A stretch of DNA of 64,000 nucleotides from Mesorhizobium terrae (GTDB taxonomy: Bacteria > Pseudomonadota > Alphaproteobacteria > Rhizobiales > Rhizobiaceae). Made by a program: the position numbers and the translations under genes. This document shows, one piece after another, positions 1-8,147 of this stretch. Under the pieces are notes generated by a model, which did no database searches, was not told the origin of the DNA, and was given only the letters and a program-made list of their open reading frames with translations. Each line of letters starts with the position of its first letter. Within the stretch, counting starts at the first letter, position 1. The DNA is taken from NCBI RefSeq assembly GCF_008727715.1, contig NZ_CP044217.1:62001-126000 (forward strand), written 5' to 3'.

Positions 1-156
1 CGCTGCCAGAGAAGATTGTTCGCTTCGTTTCACGCTGCTGTCATCCCTATGTAGTTTTGGGAGCCAATTTTTCTCATCACAGCGATCAATTCCGTCGTAT
101 CTAATGAACCCGTCTTGGCGCCGCAGGCGCGACTTTCGACGTGCAAGGATTCTGGG

Positions 157-1224
157 GTGGCCGTATCGCATTTTCGTTTTCTCAATGCCGGAGGCGAGGC
201 TTCCCATGAAATCATGGATTTCAACTGGGCGTCGACGTCGCTTGGCCCGATCGAGGAGTGGCCGCCGATCCTGAAGACCACCCTCGCATTGATGCTGCGT
301 TCAACGTTCCCGAAGGCGTTGGTATGGGGTGCGGAGTTCATCACTTTTCACAATGACGCCTTCCGGCCGATCCTGGGAGAAAAACCGCCTGCGATCGGCA
401 GGCCTTTCAACGAAATTTGGGTGGAAGCGTGGGATGAGATCGGCCCGATCGCGCTTGACGCGCTGGGGGGCAAGTCGACTTTCATCGAGAATTTTCCGCT
501 GGTCGTGGATCGTGACGGCGCGGGAGAACAGGCTTACTTCACCTTCTGCTACAGTCCGGTGCTCGACGCCGACGGGACGATCGTCGGTTTCATGGACACG
601 GTCATCGAAACGACCCAGACGGTGTTGGCGCAACGGCAGGCGGACGTACTCAATGCCGAACTCGGCCATCGCATCCGAAACATCCTCGCGATGGTCGGCT
701 CGATCGCCTCGCAGACGCTCCGGTCGAGTGCCGATCTGGCCGAGGCGGAGAGCAGCTTGGGGCATCGTCTGAGAGCGCTGGCGGGTGTGCAAGACGCCCT
801 GCGCACCGGAGGTGTGACCGAGGCCGAGGTCCACGGCATTGTCGCGACCGCGCTTGCGCCGCACGGCCTCGAGGATGGGCGGGTGACTGCGGAAGGACCG
901 AACGTCCGCCTGCCAGAGGAGAAGGCGCTGGCTCTGACTCTTGCACTGAACGAACTTGTGACGAACGCAATCAAATACGGAGCGCTTTCCAACCGATCGG
1001 GGACGGTGGATATCTCTTGGGAGCTCGCTGGAACGGAAGATCAAGACTTCCGCCTGTTTTGGCGGGAACGCGGGGGTCCTCGCGTCACTGCTCCTCACAA
1101 GGCCGGATTCGGTTCGCGTCTTATCCAACGTCATGTTGCGGAGGCTTTTGGAGGGAAGGCCCAAATCACCTTCGCGGCTGAAGGAATCACCTATGAGATT
1201 GGTCCTCGGAACAACGAATCCTGA
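157..1224 (+). CDS. HWE-family sensor histidine kinase with N-terminal PAS-like domain
   Basis: A cytoplasmic sensor kinase of about 355 residues. Residues about 20-150 look like the PAS-type sensing region usual in this family (W-A-S-T-S-L-G-P start). The phosphoacceptor motif ELGHRIRN puts the probable His near residue 171. A C-terminal ATPase domain follows, with NELVTNAIKYGAL and GFGSRLI. I chose the GTG at 157 because AAGGA lies 7 bases upstream; an ATG at 214 is the alternative. HWE kinases in Rhizobiales often feed the PhyR/EcfG stress pathway, which would suit this neighbourhood, but no partner regulator is adjacent. The family call is firm; the signal sensed is unknown. Confidence 0.85.
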   Translation: MAVSHFRFLNAGGEASHEIMDFNWASTSLGPIEEWPPILKTTLALMLRSTFPKALVWGAEFITFHNDAFRPILGEKPPAIGRPFNEIWVEAWDEIGPIALDALGGKSTFIENFPLVVDRDGAGEQAYFTFCYSPVLDADGTIVGFMDTVIETTQTVLAQRQADVLNAELGHRIRNILAMVGSIASQTLRSSADLAEAESSLGHRLRALAGVQDALRTGGVTEAEVHGIVATALAPHGLEDGRVTAEGPNVRLPEEKALALTLALNELVTNAIKYGALSNRSGTVDISWELAGTEDQDFRLFWRERGGPRVTAPHKAGFGSRLIQRHVAEAFGGKAQITFAAEGITYEIGPRNNES

Positions 1225-1281
1225 TGCTTGAAGCGTCGCCGGCGACAGCCCGCATTTGGCCGATCTGACGCGATCGCCAAA

Positions 1282-1914
1282 TCAGCGCAGAAACCCGTCG
1301 GCTTCGAAGTCTTCCCAACCCTGCAATTTCCGGCGCGAGTCATCATCGGTGTCGCCAATTGCCAGCGCTGCCTTCCGGCCTTTCTTCTGCAACCGTGTCA
1401 GGGCCGCCTTTCCGGCGGCTCTGCGTCGGTTTTCCGCTGCGGTCAGCGTGTCTTGTTCGCGCCACAGTGTAACGAGGTCGCGGTCCAGGACGTCCTCGAC
1501 GTGACGAGGGTCAAAAACGTGAAACGTAATCTTCCTGGCGCGCCCGCGAAGTTTCACGGTGCGCGTTCCCGCACTCTGTAGGCGGCCGTCGTTGAGCCAT
1601 CGATGCCGCTCGGTCGCAGAGATGGCGAGGATGTCCTCGATCTCGCGAGGAATGACAGGCAAGACTTCGATATCCTGCAGGGCTTTTGCCACGATCATCG
1701 ACGCCGTCCGGAAATCGCCCTCGGAGCCTTCCGGCATTTGCAGAGCGAGCGTCCGCGCCTCGACATGCAGGAACTTCTTCGCCGTGGACGGAAGGCGGGC
1801 ACGCACTTCCAGAAAAATGCCTCTTGTGCGGACCGACGATCCCAACGTGGCGGCCGACGAGAGCTTCCATTCTTCGACCCGTTCGGCGGCCGTATTCGTC
1901 TCGCGCGTGGGCAT
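1282..1914 (-). CDS. Conserved hypothetical protein, about 210 aa
   Basis: I do not recognise a named domain. The protein is soluble and charged, with no signal peptide or membrane segment. Its C-terminal third is rich in Arg/Lys and Ala (RRRAAGKAALTRLQKKGRK), which could contact nucleic acid, but that is only inference. The start chosen is the ATG of MPTRETNTAAER; an upstream in-frame ATG at 1962 adds 16 residues that look non-coding. It stands convergent to the kinase at 157-1224 and downstream of the BrkB-type gene on the same strand. Confidence 0.6.
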   Translation of the reverse strand: MPTRETNTAAERVEEWKLSSAATLGSSVRTRGIFLEVRARLPSTAKKFLHVEARTLALQMPEGSEGDFRTASMIVAKALQDIEVLPVIPREIEDILAISATERHRWLNDGRLQSAGTRTVKLRGRARKITFHVFDPRHVEDVLDRDLVTLWREQDTLTAAENRRRAAGKAALTRLQKKGRKAALAIGDTDDDSRRKLQGWEDFEADGFLR

Positions 1915-2042
1915 GCCCCTAAATAAGTATCCTTTCCACCGGGGTGCAACACGCTGGATCACGAAGCGTCATACCGCAGGCCAGCGCCGCCGTTCCGTCC
2001 CGGAGCGCACGGCCGGCATGGCGAAGCCTGGTATCGTCCATT

Positions 2043-3035
2043 TCACGATCGACCGCGCCGAGGTGTTGATGCCAAGGTGGCAAGCGACGCGATTCCTGCG
2101 ATCAACCCGATGATCCAGAGCGGGCGCATAGGCAAATTTTCCACCTTGGAGGTGCCCGCAGGCCGTGGGTCGCTCTCCAAAAGCATCAAGTCGCGACGGC
2201 TGCCGAACCGGACGGCGACAGCGCGAGTGAGCTCAGCGCCGAACAGGAATATCGCCGAGGAGTAGAAAACCCATAGCAGCAGGACGACAAGGCTTCCCGC
2301 GGCGCCATAAGACGAAGCGATCGCGCTCGTTCCGAGATACCAGCCAATAAGCGATTTGCCGACCGTGAAAAGAACCGCGGTCACGGCGGCGCCGAACCGC
2401 ACGTCGCGCCAGGAAAGCGCACGATCGGGCAAGATCTTGAAGATCGCGCCGAAAAGCAGGGCGACCAGGATCAGCGAAACCAACGTGTTCAATGCGGACA
2501 GCACGAGCTCCCCGAAGGGAAGCCTGGACGTGATCACGTTTCCCATTGCCGAAATCGCCGCGCTGGCAGCCAGCGAAACCAGCAGCAGAAAGCCGAGCGA
2601 AGCGACCAGCCCGAGGCTCGCCACGCGGGTCCGGGCCAGGCTGAACAGGGAAACCTTTTGGGGCCGGACCTTCCAGATGAGATTGAGCGTCGACTGCATT
2701 TCGCCGAACACCCCGGATGCACCGACGAGCAAGGTGGCGATGGCCACCACTGAAGCCAAGGTTCCCTTGTGCGCGGACGCGTTCTCGATCGTCGTCTTCA
2801 AAAGATCGGCTCCTTGAGGACCGAGCAAGCCCGTCAGCTGGGCGGCTATCGCGATTTCGGCCGCGTCTCTTCCCGTGGCGAAGCCGGCGACGCCGAGCAC
2901 GATCAACAAGATGGGAGCGAGTGACGTTGCAGCGTAGAACGCCATGGCCGCCGCGTGGCTGAGAGCGCTGTCATCGAAAAATCCCTCCACAGCCGCACGG
3001 AAGACGGTCCACAGGTCTGCGACCACAATCTTCAT
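2043..3035 (-). CDS. YihY/BrkB family inner-membrane protein (first copy)
   Basis: A multi-pass membrane protein of 330 residues from the YihY/BrkB (formerly RNase BN) family; its biochemical role is not established. It opens with MKIVVADLWTVF, then the hallmark helix ALSHAAAMAFYAA and about five further hydrophobic segments. The ATG at 3035 is preceded by GGAGGGA. A close paralogue at 43761-44752 is frameshifted, so this is the intact copy. It is divergent from the SDR at 3229. Both BrkB copies keep an upstream ACGGAACCAAG element that may be part of a stress promoter. Confidence 0.88.
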   Translation of the reverse strand: MKIVVADLWTVFRAAVEGFFDDSALSHAAAMAFYAATSLAPILLIVLGVAGFATGRDAAEIAIAAQLTGLLGPQGADLLKTTIENASAHKGTLASVVAIATLLVGASGVFGEMQSTLNLIWKVRPQKVSLFSLARTRVASLGLVASLGFLLLVSLAASAAISAMGNVITSRLPFGELVLSALNTLVSLILVALLFGAIFKILPDRALSWRDVRFGAAVTAVLFTVGKSLIGWYLGTSAIASSYGAAGSLVVLLLWVFYSSAIFLFGAELTRAVAVRFGSRRDLMLLESDPRPAGTSKVENLPMRPLWIIGLIAGIASLATLASTPRRGRS

Positions 3036-3127
3036 CGCTCCCTCCATGCGCTCGCTGTTCCGATGAAGAAGTTGCCCGCGAGACCTTGGTTCCGTGTCCG
3101 TGCGATGCTCCGACCGCATCGTCTGCC

Positions 3128-3152
3128 GGAACAAAGACTTGTTGCTCACGTT
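3128..3152 (+). promoter_or_regulatory. EcfG-type general stress promoter (exact match)
   Basis: GGAAC at 3128-3132, 16 bases, then CGTT at 3149-3152. This is the exact consensus for the alphaproteobacterial EcfG sigma factor. It points at the SDR at 3229, with an expected transcript start near 3159 and a leader of about 70 bases. Confidence 0.75.
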
Positions 3153-3228
3153 TCGGCTCTTCGAGGGCAGTTTCGCTGTCGCCGTTGCCTCGCCCGCCAA
3201 ACCTGGAAGACCGGAAGGAGATATTGCC

Positions 3229-4119
3229 TTGAGCAGTTCGCGATTGCGGGATCCGCGCGAAGTCTATCCTTCCCCGCCCTTTCCGAAGCAGCCGCAGCGG
3301 ATGCCGGGTCTTGCACACAAGATGGAGCCGATTCCCGATCATGGCGAAGAAAGCTATCGGGGCTCCGGCAGGCTGGAAGGCCGCAAGGCACTTAAAACCG
3401 GCGGCGATTCCGGCATCGGCCGGGCAGCAGCGATCGCCTTCGCGCGGGAAGGCGCAGACGTCGCCATCTCGTACCTCCCGGAAGAGGAGCCTGACGCCAG
3501 GCAGGTGATCGACCTGATTGAAGCGGAAGGTCGCAAGGCCGTCGCGTTACCTGGCGACGTCCAGGAAGAGGCTTGGTGCCGCGAGATGGTGGAGAAGGCC
3601 GTTTCGGAGCTCGGTGGTCTGGACATTCTCGTCGTCAACGCGGGCAGGCAGCAATACCGCGAAAAGATCGACGATCTGTCGACCGAGGACTTCGACCGCA
3701 CCATGAAAACCAACCTCTACGCCCTGCACTGGATCGCGCAGGCGGCTGTCCCGCACATGACGGCCGGGGCGGCAGTCATCACCACCGCTTCGATCCAGGC
3801 TTATCAGCCGTCACCAATCCTCCTAGACTACGCGACCACGAAGGCGGGGATCGTCGCCTACACCAAGGCGCTTGCCAAGCAGCTGATCGAGAAGGGGATT
3901 CGCGTGAACGCTGTAGCGCCAGGCCCGGTCTGGACCGTGCTGCAGCCTAGCGGCGGCCAGCCCGACGAAAAGGTCAAGAACTTCGGCAAGGACAGCGATT
4001 TCGGGCGACCCGGCCAGCCGGCGGAGCTTGCCCCTGTCTATGTGCTGCTTGCTTCCAAGGAAGCGAGTTTCATCAACGGCGAGGTCTATGGCGTCACCGG
4101 CGGCAAGGGCGTTGCCTGA
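3229..4119 (+). CDS. SDR family oxidoreductase, YghA-like (first copy)
   Basis: A short-chain dehydrogenase of 296 residues. The cofactor motif is TGGDSGIGRA, followed by the NAG motif (VVNAGRQQ) and the catalytic S/Y/K set (TTASIQ then DYATTKAG). The N-terminal extension with the PFPKQPQRMPGL pattern is typical of YghA-like dehydrogenases found in stress regulons. I chose the TTG at 3229 because AAGGAGAT sits a few bases upstream; the open frame extends further up without a ribosome site. The usual ALITGG is KALKTGG here. A paralogue lies at 34009. XthA follows 48 bases downstream, so both may share the EcfG-type promoter. Confidence 0.85.
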   Translation: MSSSRLRDPREVYPSPPFPKQPQRMPGLAHKMEPIPDHGEESYRGSGRLEGRKALKTGGDSGIGRAAAIAFAREGADVAISYLPEEEPDARQVIDLIEAEGRKAVALPGDVQEEAWCREMVEKAVSELGGLDILVVNAGRQQYREKIDDLSTEDFDRTMKTNLYALHWIAQAAVPHMTAGAAVITTASIQAYQPSPILLDYATTKAGIVAYTKALAKQLIEKGIRVNAVAPGPVWTVLQPSGGQPDEKVKNFGKDSDFGRPGQPAELAPVYVLLASKEASFINGEVYGVTGGKGVA

Positions 4120-4167
4120 GGAACCATCCGAGATGGGTCGGGTCATCAACGTCGACAGACGGCCGCG

Positions 4168-4944
4168 ATGAAAATCGCGACGTTCAACGTCAATGGCGTG
4201 AACGGCCGGTTGTCAGTGCTTCTACGCTGGCTTGCTCAAACTCAACCCGATGTCGTCTGCCTGCAGGAACTCAAATCTCCTGACGACCGGTTTCCCGTAC
4301 GAGAAATCGAGAAGGCGGGCTACGGCGCGATCTGGCACGGTCAGAAAAGCTGGAATGGGGTGGCAATCCTTGCCCGGGACATAACGCCGATCGAAACCCG
4401 GCGCGGTCTGCCCGGCGACCCGGACGACAGCCATAGTCGCTATATTGAAGCGGCCGTCGGTGGGGTCCTGATCGGATCCCTCTATGTACCCAACGGCAAT
4501 CCGGCTCCCGGTCCGAAGTTCGACTATAAGCTTCGCTGGTTCGCGCGTCTGCACAGCTATGCCGCCGAGCTACTACAGGCCAAGGTTCCAGCGGTCCTTG
4601 TAGGCGATTTCAATGTCATGCCGACCGATCTCGACGTCTATGCCCCAGAACGATGGCGCGACGACGCGCTGTTCCGCCCGGAAGTGCGCGAGGCTTATCA
4701 GCGTCTCCTCGAACAGGGCTGGACGGACGCATTGAGAACGCTGCACCCGGGCGAGCGGATCTACACCTTCTGGAAGTATTTCCGGAATGCGTTCGCTCGC
4801 GATGCCGGGCTGCGCATCGATCATTTTCTGCTCAGCCCAACCTTGGCTGATCGACTGATCGGCGCCCAAGTCGATCGAGAAGCACGCAGTTGGGAGAAGG
4901 CAAGCGATCACGCTCCGGTATGGATCGAAATCGCCGACGTTTGA
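4168..4944 (+). CDS. xthA: Exodeoxyribonuclease III
   Basis: A Mg-dependent AP endonuclease and 3'-5' exonuclease of base-excision repair, cytoplasmic, 258 residues, the usual length. Visible family motifs are MKIATFNVNGVN at the N terminus, CLQELK (metal-binding Glu), GDFNVMP (catalytic Asp/Asn), the LRIDHFL segment and the terminal SDHAPVWIE with the catalytic Asp-His. It starts 48 bases after the SDR and is probably cotranscribed with it from the EcfG-type promoter. A role in repairing oxidative damage fits the end-joining genes downstream. Confidence 0.93.
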   Translation: MKIATFNVNGVNGRLSVLLRWLAQTQPDVVCLQELKSPDDRFPVREIEKAGYGAIWHGQKSWNGVAILARDITPIETRRGLPGDPDDSHSRYIEAAVGGVLIGSLYVPNGNPAPGPKFDYKLRWFARLHSYAAELLQAKVPAVLVGDFNVMPTDLDVYAPERWRDDALFRPEVREAYQRLLEQGWTDALRTLHPGERIYTFWKYFRNAFARDAGLRIDHFLLSPTLADRLIGAQVDREARSWEKASDHAPVWIEIADV

Positions 4945-4965
4945 TCTGGTTCGAACGACACTCGC

Positions 4966-5370
4966 TCATTCGGCCGGCGCTGATTCAGGTCGGTCATGGT
5001 CGAACTGTTCCGTCCATGGCAAAGGGAGCATCCATTCCTCGCGACGACCGGTCCAAAGCTCATACTCTGGCACGATGCCGGTTGGCGCGCCGTCGAGCGA
5101 GCCAAGCATGATCTCGGCCTCGTTATCGCGGAACCAGGCAATGCGGGCGCCACAGAGTGGACAGAAGCTGCGCTCGGCGAAGACTTTCATGGCACCGGAG
5201 CACTCGAATGCGCTCGCTGGCCAGACGCCGAATGGGGTAAAATGGCTGCCGCTCGCCTTGCGACAGTCCAGGCAATGACAAATACCGGCTCTAAGCGGCT
5301 GGCCCGTAAGCGTGTAGCGTACCGCCCCGCACAGGCAGCCGCCGCTGCGCCTGATTGGCTCGGATGTCAC
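4966..5370 (-). CDS. GFA family (glutathione-dependent formaldehyde-activating-like) zinc protein
   Basis: A small cytoplasmic zinc protein of 134 residues. The cysteine pattern is diagnostic: GGCLCGAVRY near the N terminus, CHCLDCRKASG, then the FCPLCGARI pair. GFA/CENP-V-type proteins are often annotated as formaldehyde-activating, but most members have no proven reaction. The ATGA overlap with the upstream small gene (5367-5627) shows translational coupling. Confidence 0.88.
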   Translation of the reverse strand: MTSEPIRRSGGCLCGAVRYTLTGQPLRAGICHCLDCRKASGSHFTPFGVWPASAFECSGAMKVFAERSFCPLCGARIAWFRDNEAEIMLGSLDGAPTGIVPEYELWTGRREEWMLPLPWTEQFDHDRPESAPAE

Positions 5371-5627
5371 AGCCCGCCCCGCTCGCCGGTGGGCCGTGGC
5401 GTCACGCCCGCTACGCGTTTGTCATCGTGGTTTCGGTTGGCAACGCGGGATTTCGAGAAGCCTTTATCCTTTGCAGACGCGCCACTGGTCTTGGGGGCTG
5501 CCGGTGCCTGAGCGCTGTCGTCGCCCGCCGTCGCTGCGTTCGGGCTTCGGCGGATGTTTCCGTCCGGCGAACGGACTAGCGGCGTGTCGCGATTGGCAGC
5601 CGTCCTCTTGATGTCATTGTGGGGCAT
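5367..5627 (-). CDS. Small hypothetical protein, 86 aa, hydrophilic
   Basis: No recognised domain. It is a polar, probably disordered protein rich in Ala, Arg, Asp and Pro. Its start is supported by AGAGAGGT a few bases upstream of the ATG at 5627. Its stop overlaps the start of the GFA gene by four bases, so the two form a unit. Confidence 0.6.
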   Translation of the reverse strand: MPHNDIKRTAANRDTPLVRSPDGNIRRSPNAATAGDDSAQAPAAPKTSGASAKDKGFSKSRVANRNHDDKRVAGVTPRPTGERGGL

Positions 5628-5657
5628 GACCTACCTCTCTTTGCCGAATTCCGGCCG

Positions 5658-5954
5658 TCAATCCTTGTGTTCGGGCATCGCCTTCAGCTGATCCTCCGTC
5701 CAGGACGTCACGGCATGGACGTCGCCGTCCTCGTCGCGCATGAAGTCAAGCTGGCTGGCAGGAACCGCGACAGGCTTGGCACCGATGCCGAGAAAGCCGC
5801 CGACGTCGATGATCACCTGAGCATTCGTGCCGGCACCGTGAACATGCGATACCGAGCCCAGGTTCTCGTCGTCCGGTCCGTAGATGGTGGCGCCTTCCAG
5901 GTTTGCGGAGTTCAGTTCCGCTTCGGTGAGGCGAACGTGGTTGCTGTGGTCCAT
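5658..5954 (-). CDS. PRC-barrel domain protein
   Basis: A 98-residue PRC-barrel protein. The small beta-barrel core is visible in LEGATIYGPDDENLGSV and VIIDVGGFLGIGAKPVAVP. Stand-alone PRC-barrel proteins are common in rhizobial stress regulons; their partner is usually unknown. An AGGAGAG site precedes the ATG. The C terminus (WTEDQLKAMPEHKD) matches the usual end of this subgroup. Confidence 0.85.
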   Translation of the reverse strand: MDHSNHVRLTEAELNSANLEGATIYGPDDENLGSVSHVHGAGTNAQVIIDVGGFLGIGAKPVAVPASQLDFMRDEDGDVHAVTSWTEDQLKAMPEHKD

Positions 5955-6055
5955 GAAAACTCTCCTTGAGGGTAGACTTACTCAATCCGCGAGAGGTCGA
6001 ACCGTTCCGCGAGGGAATCGCGCGTGCAGATCGGCGGAGAAAGAGCACGGGGCGA

Positions 6056-6265
6056 TCATCGCGCCTCCGCGATCCATCGATGCGGAAAGCGGTCACGGAT
6101 GACCCTGTTGAAGTAGCTGCCTTTGGAAAATGCGGCGCGGTACGCGGCGTAGGTCTCCGGAGGCACGTCCTCATAGTCGTAGCGTCGGCCGCTGGCCCGG
6201 AACCAAACGCTCATTGTCCTCGTCGCCGGATTGTACGCGCTTTTCTCGATCACCGTGGACGGCAT
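6056..6265 (-). CDS. KTSC domain protein
   Basis: A 69-residue protein that is essentially one KTSC domain: AYNPATRTMSVWFRASGRRYDY, then a VPPETYAAYRAAFSKGSYFNRVIRD-type segment. The domain is linked to lysyl-tRNA synthetases and to stand-alone proteins of unknown role. Here the K-T-S-C core appears as A-F-S-K-G-S-Y-F-N. It lies just downstream of the PPC-domain gene on the same strand and is probably in one transcript with it. Confidence 0.85.
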   Translation of the reverse strand: MPSTVIEKSAYNPATRTMSVWFRASGRRYDYEDVPPETYAAYRAAFSKGSYFNRVIRDRFPHRWIAEAR

Positions 6266-6279
6266 GCCGATCGCCCCCG

Positions 6280-6717
6280 CTAGAGATCGAGCAGAGCGAT
6301 GCCGAGCTCAGAACGCTTCCTTCTGTGCAGGTGAGCGGGCGTTTCCGTCACCATCACCTCGAGCGTCGGGTGCACGAGCCCTTCGAGCAGGTGGCCGCCG
6401 CGGGTCGAGCCGTCCGACAATCCGAGCACCGCATGCATGTGCAGGCTGGGCTTGCCGTCGTCGCCCGCGGCGATGTCGCCTATGGCGCTTAGGACCTCGC
6501 ACTGCTCGGCTACGGGAATCTTGCGGTAGGTCTGGGAGGCGAAGTCGAACCAGCCGACCGTCGCGCCTTCGAACGCGCCGATCGCCGTCACCGCAGCCGC
6601 CGTGACGTTTTGCTCCTCGGCGAAATTCGAAATCGACCGGAACGCTTCATCGCCGGGATCGAGAACGACGGCGAAGGTCCTGACGCCGTCGCTCTCGCTG
6701 AGCAGTTTCGATCGCAT
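6280..6717 (-). CDS. PPC domain-containing DNA-binding protein (DUF296)
   Basis: A 145-residue protein of the PPC/DUF296 family, a compact trimeric fold also found C-terminally in plant AT-hook proteins. Family signatures are the AAAVTAIGAFEGATVGWFD stretch, the metal-site-like SLHMHAVLGLSDG and GGHLLEG, and LEVMVTETP. Bacterial members bind a metal or ligand; a DNA-binding role is inferred from the family name only. It ends 14 bases before the KTSC gene. Confidence 0.87.
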   Translation of the reverse strand: MRSKLLSESDGVRTFAVVLDPGDEAFRSISNFAEEQNVTAAAVTAIGAFEGATVGWFDFASQTYRKIPVAEQCEVLSAIGDIAAGDDGKPSLHMHAVLGLSDGSTRGGHLLEGLVHPTLEVMVTETPAHLHRRKRSELGIALLDL

Positions 6718-6728
6718 CGCTTTTGCCG

Positions 6729-7049
6729 TTAGCTATGAGCGTGATGCTCGGCGTTGCGCTTGCGTGTCGCGGCCGCCTTCTTCGCAGAAGCGGAGCGGTC
6801 GCTGGCGGAGCGGGAGGCTGCGGCCTTGCCGCCTTTTTCTCCGCCCTTGTGCGCGGCGGGGTGGCCAGTGTGCTTGCCTTGGCCGGAGCCGCCTGCCTTC
6901 TTGCCGCCGCCATCGTCCTTGTTGACGGTCGCCCAGGCTCTGCGCTCGGCTTCCTTTTCCGAGACGCCACGCATTTCGTAGCCTTCGGCGATGTGATCGG
7001 CCTTGCGTTCCTGCTTGTCGGTATATTTGGATTTGTCTCCGTGTGGCAT
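6729..7049 (-). CDS. Small basic protein of the kind annotated as plasmid stabilisation protein
   Basis: A 106-residue basic protein starting MPHGDKSKYTDKQERKAD, a conserved opening in Rhizobiales, followed by an ARG/GLU helix (EKEAERRAWATVNK) and a low-complexity Lys/Ala/Gly tail. The database label plasmid stabilisation is by similarity only and I would not trust it as a function. The tail suggests nucleic-acid binding. An exact EcfG-type promoter lies upstream at 7081-7105, so it is probably stress-induced. Confidence 0.7.
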   Translation of the reverse strand: MPHGDKSKYTDKQERKADHIAEGYEMRGVSEKEAERRAWATVNKDDGGGKKAGGSGQGKHTGHPAAHKGGEKGGKAAASRSASDRSASAKKAAATRKRNAEHHAHS

Positions 7050-7080
7050 AGCTGCCTCCTTTTGCTGTTGTGAACAGCAA

Positions 7081-7105
7081 AACGACAGCGATGCCGCCCG
7101 GTTCC
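7081..7105 (-). promoter_or_regulatory. EcfG-type general stress promoter (exact match)
   Basis: Read on the minus strand: GGAAC (7105-7101), 16 bases, CGTT (7084-7081). It points at the small basic gene starting at 7049. Confidence 0.75.
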
Positions 7106-7154
7106 GAAAGCTGCGAACAGGCCGGGTGTCTCGACGCCCCTCCGAATGCTCGGC

Positions 7155-7337
7155 TCAGGGCTTGTCCAGCTTGTTCTCGACCTTCCTGCGGCTGTTGCCG
7201 ACCGATTTCACCGCCGACCTGACGTCCGTCTCGCTGGCGCCGGTCTTGCCCGCCTCATAGCGCACCTCGTGATCCTGCCCGCCGGCAACTCTTGCCCGAT
7301 CCTGATTGCGGCCTCGCGTCGTCTGGGTATTCGCCAT
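7155..7337 (-). CDS. DUF3606 domain protein (first of three)
   Basis: A 60-residue DUF3606 protein: RNQDRARVAGGQDHEVRYEA, then SETDVRSAVKSVGNSRRKVENKL. The helical second half (D-V-x-x-A-V-x-x-V-G-N-S) is the family signature. Function unknown; members are common stress-induced small proteins in Rhizobiales. GGAG lies upstream of the ATG. Related genes are at 33835 and 53284. Confidence 0.8.
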   Translation of the reverse strand: MANTQTTRGRNQDRARVAGGQDHEVRYEAGKTGASETDVRSAVKSVGNSRRKVENKLDKP

Positions 7338-7373
7338 TGTCTTGTCTCCGGTGATGGTTCTTCCAGATCGAAG

Positions 7374-7398
7374 AACGCAGCCAGACTCTTCCGGTTCA
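7374..7398 (-). promoter_or_regulatory. EcfG-type promoter, one mismatch
   Basis: Minus strand TGAAC (7398-7394), 16 bases, CGTT (7377-7374), upstream of the DUF3606 gene starting at 7337. The mismatch is the first G of GGAAC. Confidence 0.5.
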
Positions 7399-7472
7399 AT
7401 TTGCGGGGAACGACGCTCCGAAACGGACGACCCGGAGCGTTTCGGACCCCTCGAAAAAATTTTAGGGCCACT

Positions 7473-7500
7473 CTTGAACGCTTTTTGGGCGTTCCCAAAT
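7473..7500 (+). promoter_or_regulatory. RpoH (sigma-32)-like heat shock promoter of hsp20
   Basis: CTTGAA at 7473-7478 and CCCAAAT at 7494-7500, 15 bases apart, resemble the -35 and -10 of alphaproteobacterial RpoH promoters. Transcription would start near 7507, giving a leader of about 80 bases that contains the ROSE-like element. Confidence 0.6.
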
Positions 7501-7506
7501 CGATTG

Positions 7507-7586
7507 CCGTCGGGGCTACGGCCCGACGGTTTTGGCGTCGCAGAGACGCTGCTTGTTACCCATGTTGCTTTACGGAGGATATGGCT
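7507..7586 (+). promoter_or_regulatory. Probable ROSE-type RNA thermometer in the hsp20 leader
   Basis: Three consecutive hairpins precede the start codon. The first is CCGTCGGG/CCCGACGG (7507-7514, 7522-7529), the second GCGTC/GACGC (7535-7539, 7545-7549). In the third, TTGCT (7565-7569) faces the ribosome site AGGA (7576-7579) across a short loop. The U-Y-G-C-U motif opposite AGGA is the hallmark of ROSE elements, which block translation of rhizobial small heat shock genes until heat melts the last hairpin. Confidence 0.7.
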
Positions 7587-8075
7587 ATGAGAAGCTTCGA
7601 TTTTGCTCCCCTTTACCGCTCGACGGTCGGCTTCGACCGCCTCTTCGATATGCTCGACAACAGCGTGCGTTCGGACTGGCCGCCCTATAACATCGAAAAG
7701 ATCGGCGAAAACGACTACCGCATCACCATGGCGATCGCCGGCTACAGCCCGGAAGAGGTCGAACTGACCCAGCATGGCCCCGAACTTATCGTGACTGGCC
7801 AGAAGAAGCCCGAACAGGGCGACCGGCAGGTCCTTCATCAGGGCCTCGCGATCGGGAATTTCCGGCAGGTGTTCAAGTTGGCCGACCACGTCAAGGTGGC
7901 GAGCGCCACGCTGGAGAACGGCTTGCTGTCGGTCGATCTCGCGCGTGAGATTCCTGAGGAGCTCAAACCTCGCCGCATTGCTGTAGGCTCGGCTGAGCCG
8001 GATGGGCCGACTGACGACGCTGGCAAGAAGAAACAGATCAGCCAGGACGCGGAGCCACAGCGCAAAGCCGCCTGA
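7587..8075 (+). CDS. Small heat shock protein, Hsp20 family
   Basis: A cytoplasmic ATP-independent holdase chaperone of 162 residues. The alpha-crystallin domain runs from about residue 35 to 130: PPYNIEKIGENDYRITMAIAG, HQGLAIGNFRQVFKLADHV and the LENGLLSVDL motif. The N terminus MRSFDFAPLYRSTVGFDRLFDML is the rhizobial class form. I prefer the ATG at 7587 over the one at 7581 because AGGA at 7576-7579 is correctly spaced only for 7587. Regulation appears double: an RpoH-like promoter and a ROSE-like leader. Confidence 0.93.
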   Translation: MRSFDFAPLYRSTVGFDRLFDMLDNSVRSDWPPYNIEKIGENDYRITMAIAGYSPEEVELTQHGPELIVTGQKKPEQGDRQVLHQGLAIGNFRQVFKLADHVKVASATLENGLLSVDLAREIPEELKPRRIAVGSAEPDGPTDDAGKKKQISQDAEPQRKAA

Positions 8076-8102
8076 ATTCGCAACGCCTCAAACCTGCGAT
8101 TT

Positions 8103-8126
8103 GCCTCCCGGTCGTGGCCGGGAGGC
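8103..8126 (+). terminator. Strong hairpin between hsp20 and the next gene
   Basis: GCCTCCCGG (8103-8111) pairs perfectly with CCGGGAGGC (8118-8126) around a 6-base loop. There is no U tract after it, so it may be a processing or partial termination signal, not a classical terminator. Confidence 0.4.
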
Positions 8127-8147
8127 GCCGATTGCGGAGAAACGGAG

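Noticed and set aside
7565..7581. ATG at 7581 as the hsp20 start
   Set aside because: Only one base from AGGA; 7587 is correctly spaced and matches the conserved N terminus.
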